64,000 bases of DNA from positions 1 to 64,000 of IMG/VR virus record IMGVR_UViG_3300034682_000252, one strand, 5' to 3'. The stretch is from a virus. Position 1 is the first letter of the stretch. The number at the start of each line of letters is the position of its first letter. Positions 26,168 through 33,774 of this stretch are shown here, in pieces. The translations under genes and the position numbers were made by a program. The notes under the pieces are model-generated. The model was not told where the DNA came from and made no database searches. It saw nothing but the letters and a program-made list of their open reading frames with translations.

Positions 26168-26704
26168 TTATTTGGCGTCGCCAGCCTTCGGCTTACGCTT
26201 CGCACCCTGGGGGGCAGCCGGCGCCTTGTCGGCCACCATCGCCGTCAGTTGTTGCATCTGGTTCATGATGAACTGGTTGCGGTCCAGTTCGGCGCGGTCG
26301 CGCAGCTTGCCAAGCATCACATTCAGGCGACCCTGGCGAGCCTGGCTTACTGCCCACACTTCCATCAGCAGCTCTGGCAACGGCTGCTCGCCCACTCTCA
26401 CATCACCCAGCGTTGCGGCCATGGTTTCCAGCACCAGGGAGTTATTGTCCGGGTTCACGTTGAATGCAGTCAGGACCAGGGTGGACATGGCATTGCCAAT
26501 GCCAGTCAGCACGGCCTCGGGACCCTGTTCGGCCACGGCCGCATTAACGCAGTGCTGCAGATAGTTGCGGGCCATGGATTGGCGCAGCAGCTCGGTTTCA
26601 GAAACCTGTTCCTCTGCCCCTGCTTGAGCCTGCTCCTCGGCGAGCTGCTGGGCGGCAAGTTGTTCTTGTTCGGTGGCCAGGGCCTGAGTGTCTTGCATTT
26701 TCAT
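26168..26704 (-). CDS. Unknown helical protein
   Basis: 178 residues. The first 40 are Gln/Glu/Ala rich (AQQLAEEQAQAGAEEQ). Middle parts contain GIGNAMSTLVLTAFNVNP and TMAATLGDVRVGEQPLPELLM. C-terminus is basic (GAKRKPKAGDAK). Isolated between terminators and the 26733 gene. Not recognised. Confidence 0.5.
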   Translation of the reverse strand: MKMQDTQALATEQEQLAAQQLAEEQAQAGAEEQVSETELLRQSMARNYLQHCVNAAVAEQGPEAVLTGIGNAMSTLVLTAFNVNPDNNSLVLETMAATLGDVRVGEQPLPELLMEVWAVSQARQGRLNVMLGKLRDRAELDRNQFIMNQMQQLTAMVADKAPAAPQGAKRKPKAGDAK

Positions 26705-26732
26705 TCCTTACATTGGTTGGGGTTGTGATGGG

Positions 26733-27170
26733 TTACAGGGCCTGGTCTAGCTGGTAGCGCACAGCTTCTCGCTGCTGCTCCAGCTCGGCCAAGGCTGATG
26801 TTCTTTGGAGCGGTTCATTCGTCACGATCACCGTGCCGGTATTGGCCGGTGCGGGGCGCCGAGCGGCAGCCACCAGCAAGGGGTGATCGGGAGAGCCCAC
26901 GACCACGACTTGCACCGGGCAGGGTAGCCCCACGGATTCCGCGATATAGCCGCCCCCCTTGGGGTGGTGAATATTGAACAGGGCGGACCCCTCCAGGGAG
27001 CGCACGATGCCCGCCTGGGCGGCGCTATCTACCGCCACCAGCACCGTCAGGGCGCCAGTGGCCTTGTTAACAAGACTCCTGACCAGGTGGGCCACCATGG
27101 AGGCCGGGAAGGGGCGAACTCGCCCAACGGGGGTTGCTGGGTCGCCCAGGGAGTAGGGGTCCGGTGACAT
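26733..27170 (-). CDS. Unknown protein
   Basis: 145 residues from ATG 27170, chosen because of AGGAGC nine bases upstream; a GTG at 27194 is an alternative. Contains ALTVLVAVDSAAQAGIVRSLEGS and PVQVVVVGSPDHPLLVAAARRP, alternating alpha and beta, with no catalytic signature seen. It is the first gene of its minus operon, downstream of a promoter at 27235-27262. Confidence 0.5.
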   Translation of the reverse strand: MSPDPYSLGDPATPVGRVRPFPASMVAHLVRSLVNKATGALTVLVAVDSAAQAGIVRSLEGSALFNIHHPKGGGYIAESVGLPCPVQVVVVGSPDHPLLVAAARRPAPANTGTVIVTNEPLQRTSALAELEQQREAVRYQLDQAL

Positions 27171-27214
27171 GAAATAGCCGCTCCTGTTTAACACCCTTTA
27201 ATTCAGGGCTTCGG

Positions 27215-27224
27215 GTTAGGATGT
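27215..27224 (-). promoter_or_regulatory. Dispersed 10-mer downstream of 27.2-kb promoter
   Basis: GTTAGGATGT on the plus strand, which reads ACATCCTAAC in the direction of the 26733-27170 gene. It lies about 10 bases after the -10 box. Confidence 0.6.
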
Positions 27225-27234
27225 GAGTCCGACA

Positions 27235-27262
27235 AGGATACCGTTCTGTTCGCGCTAAGCAA
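27235..27262 (-). promoter_or_regulatory. Sigma70-like promoter for the 27.2-24.7 kb operon
   Basis: On the minus strand -35 TTGCTT (27262-27257) and -10 TATCCT (27240-27235), 16 bases apart. The start would fall next to the dispersed 10-mer. Confidence 0.5.
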
Positions 27263-27282
27263 GGGGGAATAGCTCACACGCC

Positions 27283-27326
27283 GGAAAATATTTCACTCCA
27301 ATCTCTTCTTTTCGGAAATATCTTCC
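27283..27326. promoter_or_regulatory. Tandem dyad pair GGAAATATTTTCC, locus A
   Basis: Two imperfect copies, GGAAAATATTTCA at 27283-27295 and GGAAATATCTTCC at 27314-27326, lie between divergent genes. Each is nearly its own reverse complement, as expected for a dimeric repressor. The other two loci are at 46466-46498 and 58528-58561. Confidence 0.6.
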
Positions 27327-27368
27327 TATAGGATGGATTCATACATATACCATAAAACAGGGATAAAG

Positions 27369-27378
27369 GTTAGGATAT
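27369..27378 (+). promoter_or_regulatory. Dispersed 10-mer variant GTTAGGATAT
   Basis: 9 of 10 bases match the dispersed motif. It overlaps a possible ATG at 27377, which is one reason to place the gene start at 27392. Confidence 0.45.
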
Positions 27379-27391
27379 GGGGATCAACACC

Positions 27392-27958
27392 ATGAGCATT
27401 ATCAGCGCGGCTGTATCACACCTCAAAGAGCCATCCATGGAGCGAGCAGAAGAGGCGGCCCGCAGCCTGGCCGAGCGTTACATGATAGGCCTAGAGGCGG
27501 CCGGCTGGGATGTGAACGTGGCTTACCCCATGCCCAAATCCACTATGTCACGGATCGACTATCAGCCCCTTATGGCCCGCCACAACCTCGCCAAGCGCCT
27601 GACCACCTACGACAACGAGCGCAACGACATTAAAACCGGAGCGGGTCGCGCCCACTACCGGGTATGGAACAAGGACGCCGTTGAGCGGCTGGTGGCCGAA
27701 GCCCGCGAACAGGCCGCCCAGCAGTACGACGCCTTTGTCGCCAAGCTGGTGGGCAAGGTGGAGGCTGACGGGCCGGTGGTGGAGGCCATCCTCACCGGCG
27801 AGCACGTTTGGGGGCATTCCATCCTGACCGTGTGCCACGCCGACGGCACCACCCACAAATGGCGCACCGAAATGATTATCAACGTCTCGAAACTGGGGAC
27901 CCTGTTCAACCAGTGGCCCACCCGCAAACTCAAGCCGGCCAAGCGCAAAGCAGCCTGA
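27392..27958 (+). CDS. Unknown early-type protein
   Basis: 188 residues from ATG 27392 (MSIISAAVSHLKEP). An in-frame ATG at 27377 has an AAGG seven bases upstream but overlaps the operator-like 10-mer. Central part YQPLMARHNLAKRLTTYDNERNDIKTG, then a polar helix and HSILTVCHADGTTHKWRTEMIINVSKL with C-terminal basic tail. First gene of the 27.4-31.4 kb plus-strand operon. Not recognised. Confidence 0.6.
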   Translation: MSIISAAVSHLKEPSMERAEEAARSLAERYMIGLEAAGWDVNVAYPMPKSTMSRIDYQPLMARHNLAKRLTTYDNERNDIKTGAGRAHYRVWNKDAVERLVAEAREQAAQQYDAFVAKLVGKVEADGPVVEAILTGEHVWGHSILTVCHADGTTHKWRTEMIINVSKLGTLFNQWPTRKLKPAKRKAA

Positions 27959-28003
27959 CCAAGCCGGCCCCGCCCTGGGGCCATCCATTACCAGGAACAC
28001 ACC

Positions 28004-28393
28004 ATGATACCCACCATGACCCCCGAGTTTTTGCAGCAGTTGGCGCTATCCACCCTGCTGGCCGAACGCAGCGAAGAACAGGGGACCGACTACGAAGAAG
28101 GCACCTATGAGCAAGGGGTGCGGGACACCCTGCAATGGGTGGCCGGCATCCTTTCCGCCCCGCCTCACGCAGCAAGCGAATACCCGGAGCTGGCGCTCCC
28201 CCTGGAGGTCATCAGGGAGCACCTGGCGAACCACGGCACCGTCGAGTTCATGCACCTCCTATCGGGCCTCAAGAAAGCCGGGTGCCCCACCCTGGGCCCC
28301 ACCTGCCGGGGCTGCCCGGACTGCGCCGGGCCAGTGATGAGTGATGCCGACTACCAAGCAATGCTTGGCGATTCCAAACCCACCGAAGTTTGA
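28004..28393 (+). CDS. Unknown protein
   Basis: 129 residues. Begins MIPTMTPEFLQQLALSTLL (AGGAA ribosome site). The C-terminal third has Cys-rich segments (CPTLGPTCRGCPDCAGPV), which could coordinate a metal. 45 bases after the previous gene. No known family. Confidence 0.6.
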   Translation: MIPTMTPEFLQQLALSTLLAERSEEQGTDYEEGTYEQGVRDTLQWVAGILSAPPHAASEYPELALPLEVIREHLANHGTVEFMHLLSGLKKAGCPTLGPTCRGCPDCAGPVMSDADYQAMLGDSKPTEV

Positions 28394-28409
28394 CCAGGAG
28401 AAACCCAGA

Positions 28410-28733
28410 ATGACCACTTCCGCTGTTATCGCCCTCACACCCGAGGCGCTGAATGTTCTGTTCCCCGAGAGGAAGCTGTGCGCCCACTTCGGCGACCACG
28501 CCAACGGAGTCGGCCGCAATCGCTTCATCCTCACCCAAGACATAAAGGACCGCATCAGGGAGGCCGTCCAGGCGGAAGTACGCCTCAAAGAGGTGGCCGC
28601 AACCACCGCCCGCACCGCCGTTTACAACGTCCTCAAGTCCGAACTGGTCAGCGTCACCCAGCAGGAGCTGGAAGCGCGGGCGGCCGCCCTCAAAGCCGGG
28701 ATCAGCAAGTCACCCGCGGAGCATCAACAATGA
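28410..28733 (+). CDS. Unknown helical protein
   Basis: 107 residues from ATG 28410 with AGGAG upstream. Middle is polar (FILTQDIKDRIREAVQAEVRLKEVA) and ends in coiled-looking VTQQELEARAAALKAG. Overlaps the next gene by 4 bases (ATGA). Function unknown. Confidence 0.55.
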   Translation: MTTSAVIALTPEALNVLFPERKLCAHFGDHANGVGRNRFILTQDIKDRIREAVQAEVRLKEVAATTARTAVYNVLKSELVSVTQQELEARAAALKAGISKSPAEHQQ

Positions 28734-29632
28734 TCACCACTACCATCCTCTATCACAACGACGCTGACGGGTTCGCTTCTGCCCTGGCCGCCTGGTTGCG
28801 CTACGGTAACAACGCCCACTATATCGAGGTTGCCTATGGTAAGCCGGTCCCCACCATCCCGGCCGGCACCGTCGATCTCTTCATCCTGGATTTCAGCTAC
28901 TCCCGCGAGGTGTGTGACCTGCTGGCCTCCCAGTACCGGCTGGTGGTCCTGGACCACCACAAGACCGCCCAGGCCGCCCTGGCTGATGCTCCCTACGCCA
29001 TCTTTGACATGAGCAAGGCCGGCTGTGAGCTCGCCTGGGAGCACTTCTTTCCGGCCGAGCCGCTGCCGGAGCTGCTGGCCTACGTGGCCGATCGTGACTT
29101 GTGGCTCTGGGAGCTCCCCCTCTCCAAGGAGGTGAACGCCTGGATCTCCACCCTGCCCAAGCGGTTTGATGAGTGGGCGCTCTCCCTTCGCAGCGGGATC
29201 AACCAGGGCATGGTGATGTGCGGCCAGGCTGTTCTGGCCAATCAGGCCAACTTGCTGGAGATCATGGCGAGTGGCGCCAAGTTCATCGAGATCGCCGGCT
29301 TGCCCGCCGTGGTGGTGAACAGCACCCAGGCGCTGCACTCCGAACTGGCCGATTTTCTGGGCCAGCGCTTCCCCGGAGCTGCCGTCGTGGCCATCTACCA
29401 GGACCAGGGGAACGGCACCCGCAAATACTCGCTGCGCACCACCAGCCCCGATGTGGATGTGAGCGCCATTGCTCGCCAGTACGGCGGCGGCGGTCACCGC
29501 AAGGCGGCCGGGTTTGAGTTGCCGCCCTACAGCTACCCGTCCGAGCTCTGCATGGGTGGCGAACTGAGCCGCGCCCTGGAGTCCATGAATCACATGGAGC
29601 AGATGATTAATCTTAGAGGGGGGAAGGTATGA
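28730..29632 (+). CDS. DHH-family phosphoesterase
   Basis: 300 residues. Motifs of the DHH superfamily are clear: YHNDADGFASALA near residue 8 (DxDG metal site), FILDFSYS near 47, VLDHHKTAQAA around residue 72 (the DHH triad) and GGGGHRKAAGFELP in the C-terminal DHHA1 domain. Such enzymes cleave short oligoribonucleotides or cyclic dinucleotides with Mn. It could recycle nanoRNA or counter cyclic-nucleotide defence signals; the substrate is not determined. ATGA overlap with the upstream gene. Confidence 0.88.
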   Translation: MITTTILYHNDADGFASALAAWLRYGNNAHYIEVAYGKPVPTIPAGTVDLFILDFSYSREVCDLLASQYRLVVLDHHKTAQAALADAPYAIFDMSKAGCELAWEHFFPAEPLPELLAYVADRDLWLWELPLSKEVNAWISTLPKRFDEWALSLRSGINQGMVMCGQAVLANQANLLEIMASGAKFIEIAGLPAVVVNSTQALHSELADFLGQRFPGAAVVAIYQDQGNGTRKYSLRTTSPDVDVSAIARQYGGGGHRKAAGFELPPYSYPSELCMGGELSRALESMNHMEQMINLRGGKV

Positions 29633-30279
29633 GCCCCCTCGAGCAAGACACCCCACCAGCCCTGGTGAAGGCCATCAAGCCAGCCGTGGCCTGGAAGGTG
29701 GATGACGGCGAGCACAGCAAGATCGTGTTTCATCATCACGGCCTGGCCGCCCGCCGTGAGGGGGCCAACGAGCTGGATGTGGAGTTTGAGCTCGCCATCT
29801 GCACCCGGGCGCGGGAGTTCGACCAGTACGCCAGCCTGGGCGAAGTGCCCACCCAAGTGCTGCTCGATGCCGGCTGGTTCTTCTACTGCCACTATTGTGA
29901 CGCGACCGTGCGCCAGGACGACGACAGCGACGAGGAGCGCGGGCCGCTGGTGGTCGATGGGGATTCCGTCTATTGCAGCCAGGCTTGCCAGGACAACCTG
30001 GCGGCCGAACGGGCCAGGCTGGACAGCAATTTCGCCCGGTTCAAGGAGTCCGTGATCGCACTGCGCCCGGATCTGACCTTCACCTCCTGGCACGGGGGCT
30101 ACCCCATGGCAACCTGCCGCGCTCACTTCCGCTTCCCTGGGAGCGACTACACCGGCACCATTCTTGATTTTGCGGACGGCAGGGGCTTGCTCTGGTCCAT
30201 CCCCAAGGCAGATATGGCGGCCTGGGAAGCCTATGAAGCCACGCGAACTGGCGCGAACAAGGAGCAACCCCATGGCTAA
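29629..30279 (+). CDS. Unknown protein with FCS-type zinc motif
   Basis: 216 residues. The centre holds FYCHYCDATVRQDDDSDEERGPLV followed by DGDSVYCSQACQDNLAAER, a pair of CxxC sites as in zinc ribbons. Overlaps both neighbours by 4-8 bases. Family not identified. Confidence 0.55.
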   Translation: MSPLEQDTPPALVKAIKPAVAWKVDDGEHSKIVFHHHGLAARREGANELDVEFELAICTRAREFDQYASLGEVPTQVLLDAGWFFYCHYCDATVRQDDDSDEERGPLVVDGDSVYCSQACQDNLAAERARLDSNFARFKESVIALRPDLTFTSWHGGYPMATCRAHFRFPGSDYTGTILDFADGRGLLWSIPKADMAAWEAYEATRTGANKEQPHG

Positions 30280-30892
30280 GAAACCCGATCCCGTGCTCGC
30301 CGCGCTCACGCTGTACGAGCAGAAGAATGCTTTCATCCGTCGGCTTATCAACCCCCTGCCGGATCCGGCCTACGCCACGGACGCCCACTTTATGAACCTG
30401 GAGGGAATGCTGGAGAGCTACCGGCGCGACTGGGGGCTGAACCTGGCCCCCGACTTCCAGCGCGGCCACGTCTGGACCAAGGCCCAACGGGTCGCCTATG
30501 TCGAGGGGATCTTGCGGGGGACCGTTGGGGAGAGCCAGCGCATCATCCAGTTCAACGCGCCCCACTGGGAGGACACCAATTATGCCGGCGAGCTGCCGAG
30601 AGAGATCCAGATAGTGGACGGCCTCCAGCGCCTGACCACCGTTCGCCAGTACCTGGCCGGCGAGTTGAAGATCTTTGGTGGCCTGACCGTGGGGGACTTT
30701 GACGGCTCGAGTTACAGCGCCAGGATGGGAATTTACCGATTCAGGGTAAACATCCACACCTTCGCCACCCGCCAGGCGCTGCTGCGCTACTACCTCGAGA
30801 TCAACAGCGGCGGCACCCCGCACAGCAAAGCCGAGATCAAGCGGGTGCAGGCCCTGCTGGTGGCCGCTACCGAGACAAGGAACAACCCATGA
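30272..30892 (+). CDS. DUF262 (GmrSD/ParB-like) domain protein
   Basis: 206 residues from ATG 30272 with an AAGGAG site. DFQRGHVWTKAQRVAYVEGILRG, IVDGLQRLTTVRQYL and NSGGTPHSKAEI are the signatures of the DUF262 fold, present in nucleotidase and modification-dependent restriction proteins and many phage homologues. The domain hydrolyses nucleotides in some. A phage defence or counter-defence role is possible. Overlaps the previous gene by 8 bases. Confidence 0.82.
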   Translation: MAKKPDPVLAALTLYEQKNAFIRRLINPLPDPAYATDAHFMNLEGMLESYRRDWGLNLAPDFQRGHVWTKAQRVAYVEGILRGTVGESQRIIQFNAPHWEDTNYAGELPREIQIVDGLQRLTTVRQYLAGELKIFGGLTVGDFDGSSYSARMGIYRFRVNIHTFATRQALLRYYLEINSGGTPHSKAEIKRVQALLVAATETRNNP

Positions 30893-31119
30893 GCACCACC
30901 GAACAAACCCCCCACGTCACTACCCTTACCTGCATCAGGGAGGGCGAGATCGAGAGCATCAAGCTGGGCCAGACATTCCAGGTGCTGACCGAAGATCAAC
31001 GCAACTGGGAGATAGAGGCGGACGGAGAGCGCTACCTCGTCAGCAAGATCACCAGCCAGGTGCGCTACTACTGGGATTCGCCCTGGCTCACCACCAGCGA
31101 GCAAGGAGACAAGGCATGA
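30889..31119 (+). CDS. Small unknown protein
   Basis: 76 residues, acidic, with FQVLTEDQRNWEIEADGERYLVSKI, a beta-like pattern. 4-base overlap with the previous gene and next gene. In operon with DUF262. Confidence 0.55.
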   Translation: MSTTEQTPHVTTLTCIREGEIESIKLGQTFQVLTEDQRNWEIEADGERYLVSKITSQVRYYWDSPWLTTSEQGDKA

Positions 31120-31391
31120 CCATGCTGACCTGGCTGCGCCTTCGGGTGAAGTGGTGGGTTGCCGGCCGGGAACTGGCCGAGCTGCGCCGCTGGCAAGTGC
31201 AATGGCATCTGTACCGGCGCTGGCTGGCCGAGTTCCAGGACGTGGGGGAAGCAATGGACAGCCTACAGGCCGCCGCCAAGGGTGAGGGGCTGAATAGCTG
31301 CCTGCCGGCGCACGGGGATGGCCCCTGGTCGGTGGAGGCACTGAGGGACAGACTACGGGCCAGGCGCGACCGGCCAGACAGAGCAGCATAA
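31116..31391 (+). CDS. Small unknown protein
   Basis: 91 residues, basic N-terminus (MLTWLRLRVKWWVAGREL) and several Trp; could be a membrane-associated or regulatory peptide. Last gene of the plus operon, followed by a terminator at 31397. Confidence 0.5.
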   Translation: MTMLTWLRLRVKWWVAGRELAELRRWQVQWHLYRRWLAEFQDVGEAMDSLQAAAKGEGLNSCLPAHGDGPWSVEALRDRLRARRDRPDRAA

Positions 31392-31396
31392 ACACC

Positions 31397-31420
31397 AGGG
31401 CGCCACAAGGGCGCCCTTTC
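31397..31420 (+). terminator. Terminator of the 27.4-31.4 kb plus operon
   Basis: AGGGCGCC-acaa-GGGCGCCCT followed by TTTCT. Stem is perfect over 8 bp with a four-base loop. Confidence 0.8.
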
Positions 31421-31529
31421 TACGCCCGTCGCGGGCTCCTATTTAACATATAAGGGTCAGTCACGCGGTTCAGCATCTGGTCGGCCAGGCTGTAACAACG
31501 TGGCTTTTTTGTCTCATTCTGTCACATGG

Positions 31530-32651
31530 CTACCGTTTTCCAGCCCTACGGCGGGCCATGGCCGATTCGCCGGCCAGAATGTCACGGCAATAGCGGATCA
31601 CCATGCGCTCACTGGTCCAGCGGCCGGCCTGCATGATCTCCAGAGTGTTGTATCCCTCGGCTGCCAGATCCTGGGAGGCGCCCACCCGGGCGGAGTGCCC
31701 AGACCAGCGCGGGATACCCAGGCGCTCGAGATCCAGCTCCATCCACGCCTTGGCGAAGATCTTCTCTACCGTATCCACCGACAGCGGGCCGCCAGCATAG
31801 GCCGGCTTGTTGTGCTTGGTGACCTTGCCGAACAGTTGATCGCCCCCCTCCAGCTTGCGGCCGGCCGCCTCCAGGTACTCCAGGATCAGCCGCATAGCCT
31901 GGCGCGACAGCGGCGCTTTGTCCGGTTCGCCTGAGTGGTTCGTCTTGGTGATGGGGATGGTCAGCACGGCGGTCCCGTCGGGATTGAGCTTGATGTGCTG
32001 GCAGCGAATACGGGCCACCTCGGACGCCCGCAGCAGCGTTTCATAGGCCACTACCAGGAGCGCCAGATCCCGCTTGCGCACCAGGAACGGGGATTGCCCC
32101 CACAGCTCCACCAGGTTATCGAGGTGAACCTCCCGCAGCGCGGAGGCCTGGTCGATCGTCTCCTCGGCCTTCACCTTGGCCCGCACCAGGGCGGCAAAGG
32201 TCCCCTGTAGCCGCTCGTCGGTGGTCGGGTCCGGGCAGCCGGCCGCCCGGTGAACCCGCCCAATGGCCCAGCGGTCAATCGCCAGGGTGTTGCGGTGGAC
32301 GCTGGTGGCCCGCTCGGTCAAGTAGGCTTCCACGTCGGCCACGTCGGCCGGAAGCGGTGACCGGTCACCAGAACTGGCGCACCAGGCCGCGAACCGGGAC
32401 CAGGCGCCGGTGAGGGATTCAATGGTCCGCTCGGAGTAGCGGCCGGCCCGCACCTGGAATTCCTCCAGGAACTGGGCGATGGCCTCCTGGATGCGCGGGT
32501 GTCGGTCGATGCGATGGCCATGCAGGCGAGCGCGGCGGATCAGCTCGCCCAAGTCGCTCGGGGTGAAGGCGTCGAGATCGAGTTGGTCGATAGTGGCGGT
32601 GAGTTCGGCCGGTAACATCTTGTCGCCGGCGAAGATGGCAAGTTGAGTCAT
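31530..32651 (-). CDS. cre: Cre-like tyrosine site-specific recombinase
   Basis: 373 residues (30 longer at the N-terminus than P1 Cre). The N-terminal domain (residues 60-160) and the catalytic domain align by pattern to Cre: YETLLRASEVARIR holds Arg208, TKTNHSG holds Lys236, WSGHSARVG holds His319 and Arg322, GRWTSERMVIRY holds Trp345 and Tyr354. Spacings Arg322-Trp345 (23) and Trp345-Tyr354 (9) equal those of Cre (292-315-324). A lox-like palindrome lies 56 bp upstream of the start. It should circularise redundant ends and resolve plasmid dimers. Confidence 0.9.
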   Translation of the reverse strand: MTQLAIFAGDKMLPAELTATIDQLDLDAFTPSDLGELIRRARLHGHRIDRHPRIQEAIAQFLEEFQVRAGRYSERTIESLTGAWSRFAAWCASSGDRSPLPADVADVEAYLTERATSVHRNTLAIDRWAIGRVHRAAGCPDPTTDERLQGTFAALVRAKVKAEETIDQASALREVHLDNLVELWGQSPFLVRKRDLALLVVAYETLLRASEVARIRCQHIKLNPDGTAVLTIPITKTNHSGEPDKAPLSRQAMRLILEYLEAAGRKLEGGDQLFGKVTKHNKPAYAGGPLSVDTVEKIFAKAWMELDLERLGIPRWSGHSARVGASQDLAAEGYNTLEIMQAGRWTSERMVIRYCRDILAGESAMARRRAGKR

Positions 32652-32689
32652 GGGAAAGGGTCTTTTCTAGTTGTTTGGGCGCGTCGGTG

Positions 32690-32695
32690 AGTATA
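32690..32695 (-). promoter_or_regulatory. -10 box of the cre-like gene
   Basis: TATACT on the minus strand, 39 bases from the start codon. Where the -35 box would lie is the right arm of the lox-like site, so recombinase binding could repress its own promoter. No clear -35 consensus is seen. Confidence 0.4.
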
Positions 32696-32706
32696 GCCCC
32701 ATTTGC

Positions 32707-32742
32707 ATCAATTCGGAATAATTGTCATTAGTCCGAATTGAT
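32707..32742. other. lox-like recombination site
   Basis: A 36-bp element with 14-bp arms ATCAATTCGGAATA and TAGTCCGAATTGAT, matching at 13 of 14 positions as inverted repeats, around an asymmetric 8-bp spacer ATTGTCAT. This is the layout of loxP (13-bp arms, 8-bp core), with a different sequence, next to the cre-like gene. Confidence 0.7.
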
Positions 32743-32985
32743 AATTTATGGAAATCGCCAGGTGGTGAGTGCTGGTTTTTTGAAAATCAGCAATGGTACT
32801 CAATGGCGACCCGAAATAAGGGGCGATTGTTGCAACCATCAGGAAAGGGTGGAGTTTTTGATCAAGACATGATCAAGGTAATTTTAAGACCCATAGCAAT
32901 CCTTGCCACTCGCTGAATATGCTGCGAAAATCGCGGCCTAGAAAAAATAACAAGCACGTCGAACTAAATCAGGCGGGATAATGTA
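32743..32985. other. AT-rich region without a clear gene
   Basis: The stretch is clearly lower in GC than its surroundings. A 64-codon frame overlapping the lox-like site (32722-32916) has no good start or ribosome site, and its TTG start lies in the spacer. I treat it as non-coding. Near 32965 a GATAAT box may belong to a promoter for the next gene. Confidence 0.5.
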
Positions 32986-33240
32986 ATGGCAAGCCAGTTC
33001 TCACTCTCAACAGTGGTTAATCACACGGAATTTATATACTCACCCGCCACGGCGTCAACGCCAGCAAAATTCGAACTGCCAGCCAACATAGATGATGTTG
33101 TGGCAGTTTGTGGGGGCCACGACGACCTATCAGCCTGGATTGTTTATCAGTTCGCCATCCCCAGCGACTATAACGACCAGCTAGAAACAATCCAGCAACT
33201 CTTTATTTCAGCCATGCAGGAACGGCGCCATGGACGATAG
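32986..33240 (+). CDS. Unknown small protein of the AT-rich cargo
   Basis: 84 residues. Ser/Thr rich N-terminus, then IDDVVAVCGGHDDLSAWIVYQFAIP. Overlaps the next gene by 11 bases. GC content lower than phage core genes, suggesting later acquisition. Confidence 0.5.
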   Translation: MASQFSLSTVVNHTEFIYSPATASTPAKFELPANIDDVVAVCGGHDDLSAWIVYQFAIPSDYNDQLETIQQLFISAMQERRHGR

Positions 33241-33571
33241 CCTAACCCCACTGGAGGCCCGCCGGCAGAGTCGGGATCGCCTCATCCAAGCCGTCAGGGT
33301 CACGCTGACCGGCGCGGCGGCTGGCTGGTTGGCGGGCAGGATCACGCTCGAGCCGGCAACTTTAGTCGCAGCCGGCGCGATGTTGATTCTCGTTCCACTC
33401 AACTTCCTAACGGCAAGCCCTGTCCGCCCATTTGTGCGCATCATGGGGGCCACCGTCGCCACCATGGCGGTACATAGTCTGATCGAACCGGGATACTTTA
33501 GTGCCTGTTTGGCCATTTTATGGCTTGTTATTGCTGCTTTCGCGATCAATAGCCACCTAACCCGCCAGTAA
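33230..33571 (+). CDS. Small membrane protein
   Basis: 113 residues. Three hydrophobic stretches: VTLTGAAAGWLAGRI, LVAAGAMLILVPLNFLTA and MGATVATMAVHSL with CLAILWLVIAAFA at the C-terminus. Predicted multi-spanning inner membrane protein. Encoded with the preceding gene in the cargo block. Confidence 0.55.
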   Translation: MDDSLTPLEARRQSRDRLIQAVRVTLTGAAAGWLAGRITLEPATLVAAGAMLILVPLNFLTASPVRPFVRIMGATVATMAVHSLIEPGYFSACLAILWLVIAAFAINSHLTRQ

Positions 33572-33671
33572 TATGCCTTTGAAATGCGTGTAATCAGCCA
33601 GGGCCCCCGCCCTGGCCGCTCCTCCCCTTCATACCGCCCCCTCGTTCAGGTATTGATCTGAGTCCCCTGTC

Positions 33672-33681
33672 ACTTCCTAAG
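33672..33681 (+). promoter_or_regulatory. Variant of the dispersed 10-mer, ACTTCCTAAG
   Basis: 9 of 10 match to the ACATCCTAAG version seen at 58481. Lies 10 bases upstream of the -35 region of the 33.7-kb promoter. Confidence 0.35.
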
Positions 33682-33696
33682 CTATGCCGCATTGAC

Positions 33697-33726
33697 TTGA
33701 ACAGTCCTTTTGTGAGCTACTATGAT
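33697..33726 (+). promoter_or_regulatory. Promoter of the 33775-34614 gene
   Basis: TTGAAC (33697) and TATGAT (33721) are separated by 18 bases. This promoter overlaps an upstream TTG that could be mistaken for a start. Confidence 0.65.
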
Positions 33727-33774
33727 GGCACCAATTATTTAAACCCCCCCGTAAAAGAGAAGGCGGTCAACGTT

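Noticed and set aside
32722-32916. 64-codon gene over the lox-like site
   Set aside because: The start codon (TTG) lies inside the spacer of the palindrome and there is no ribosome site.
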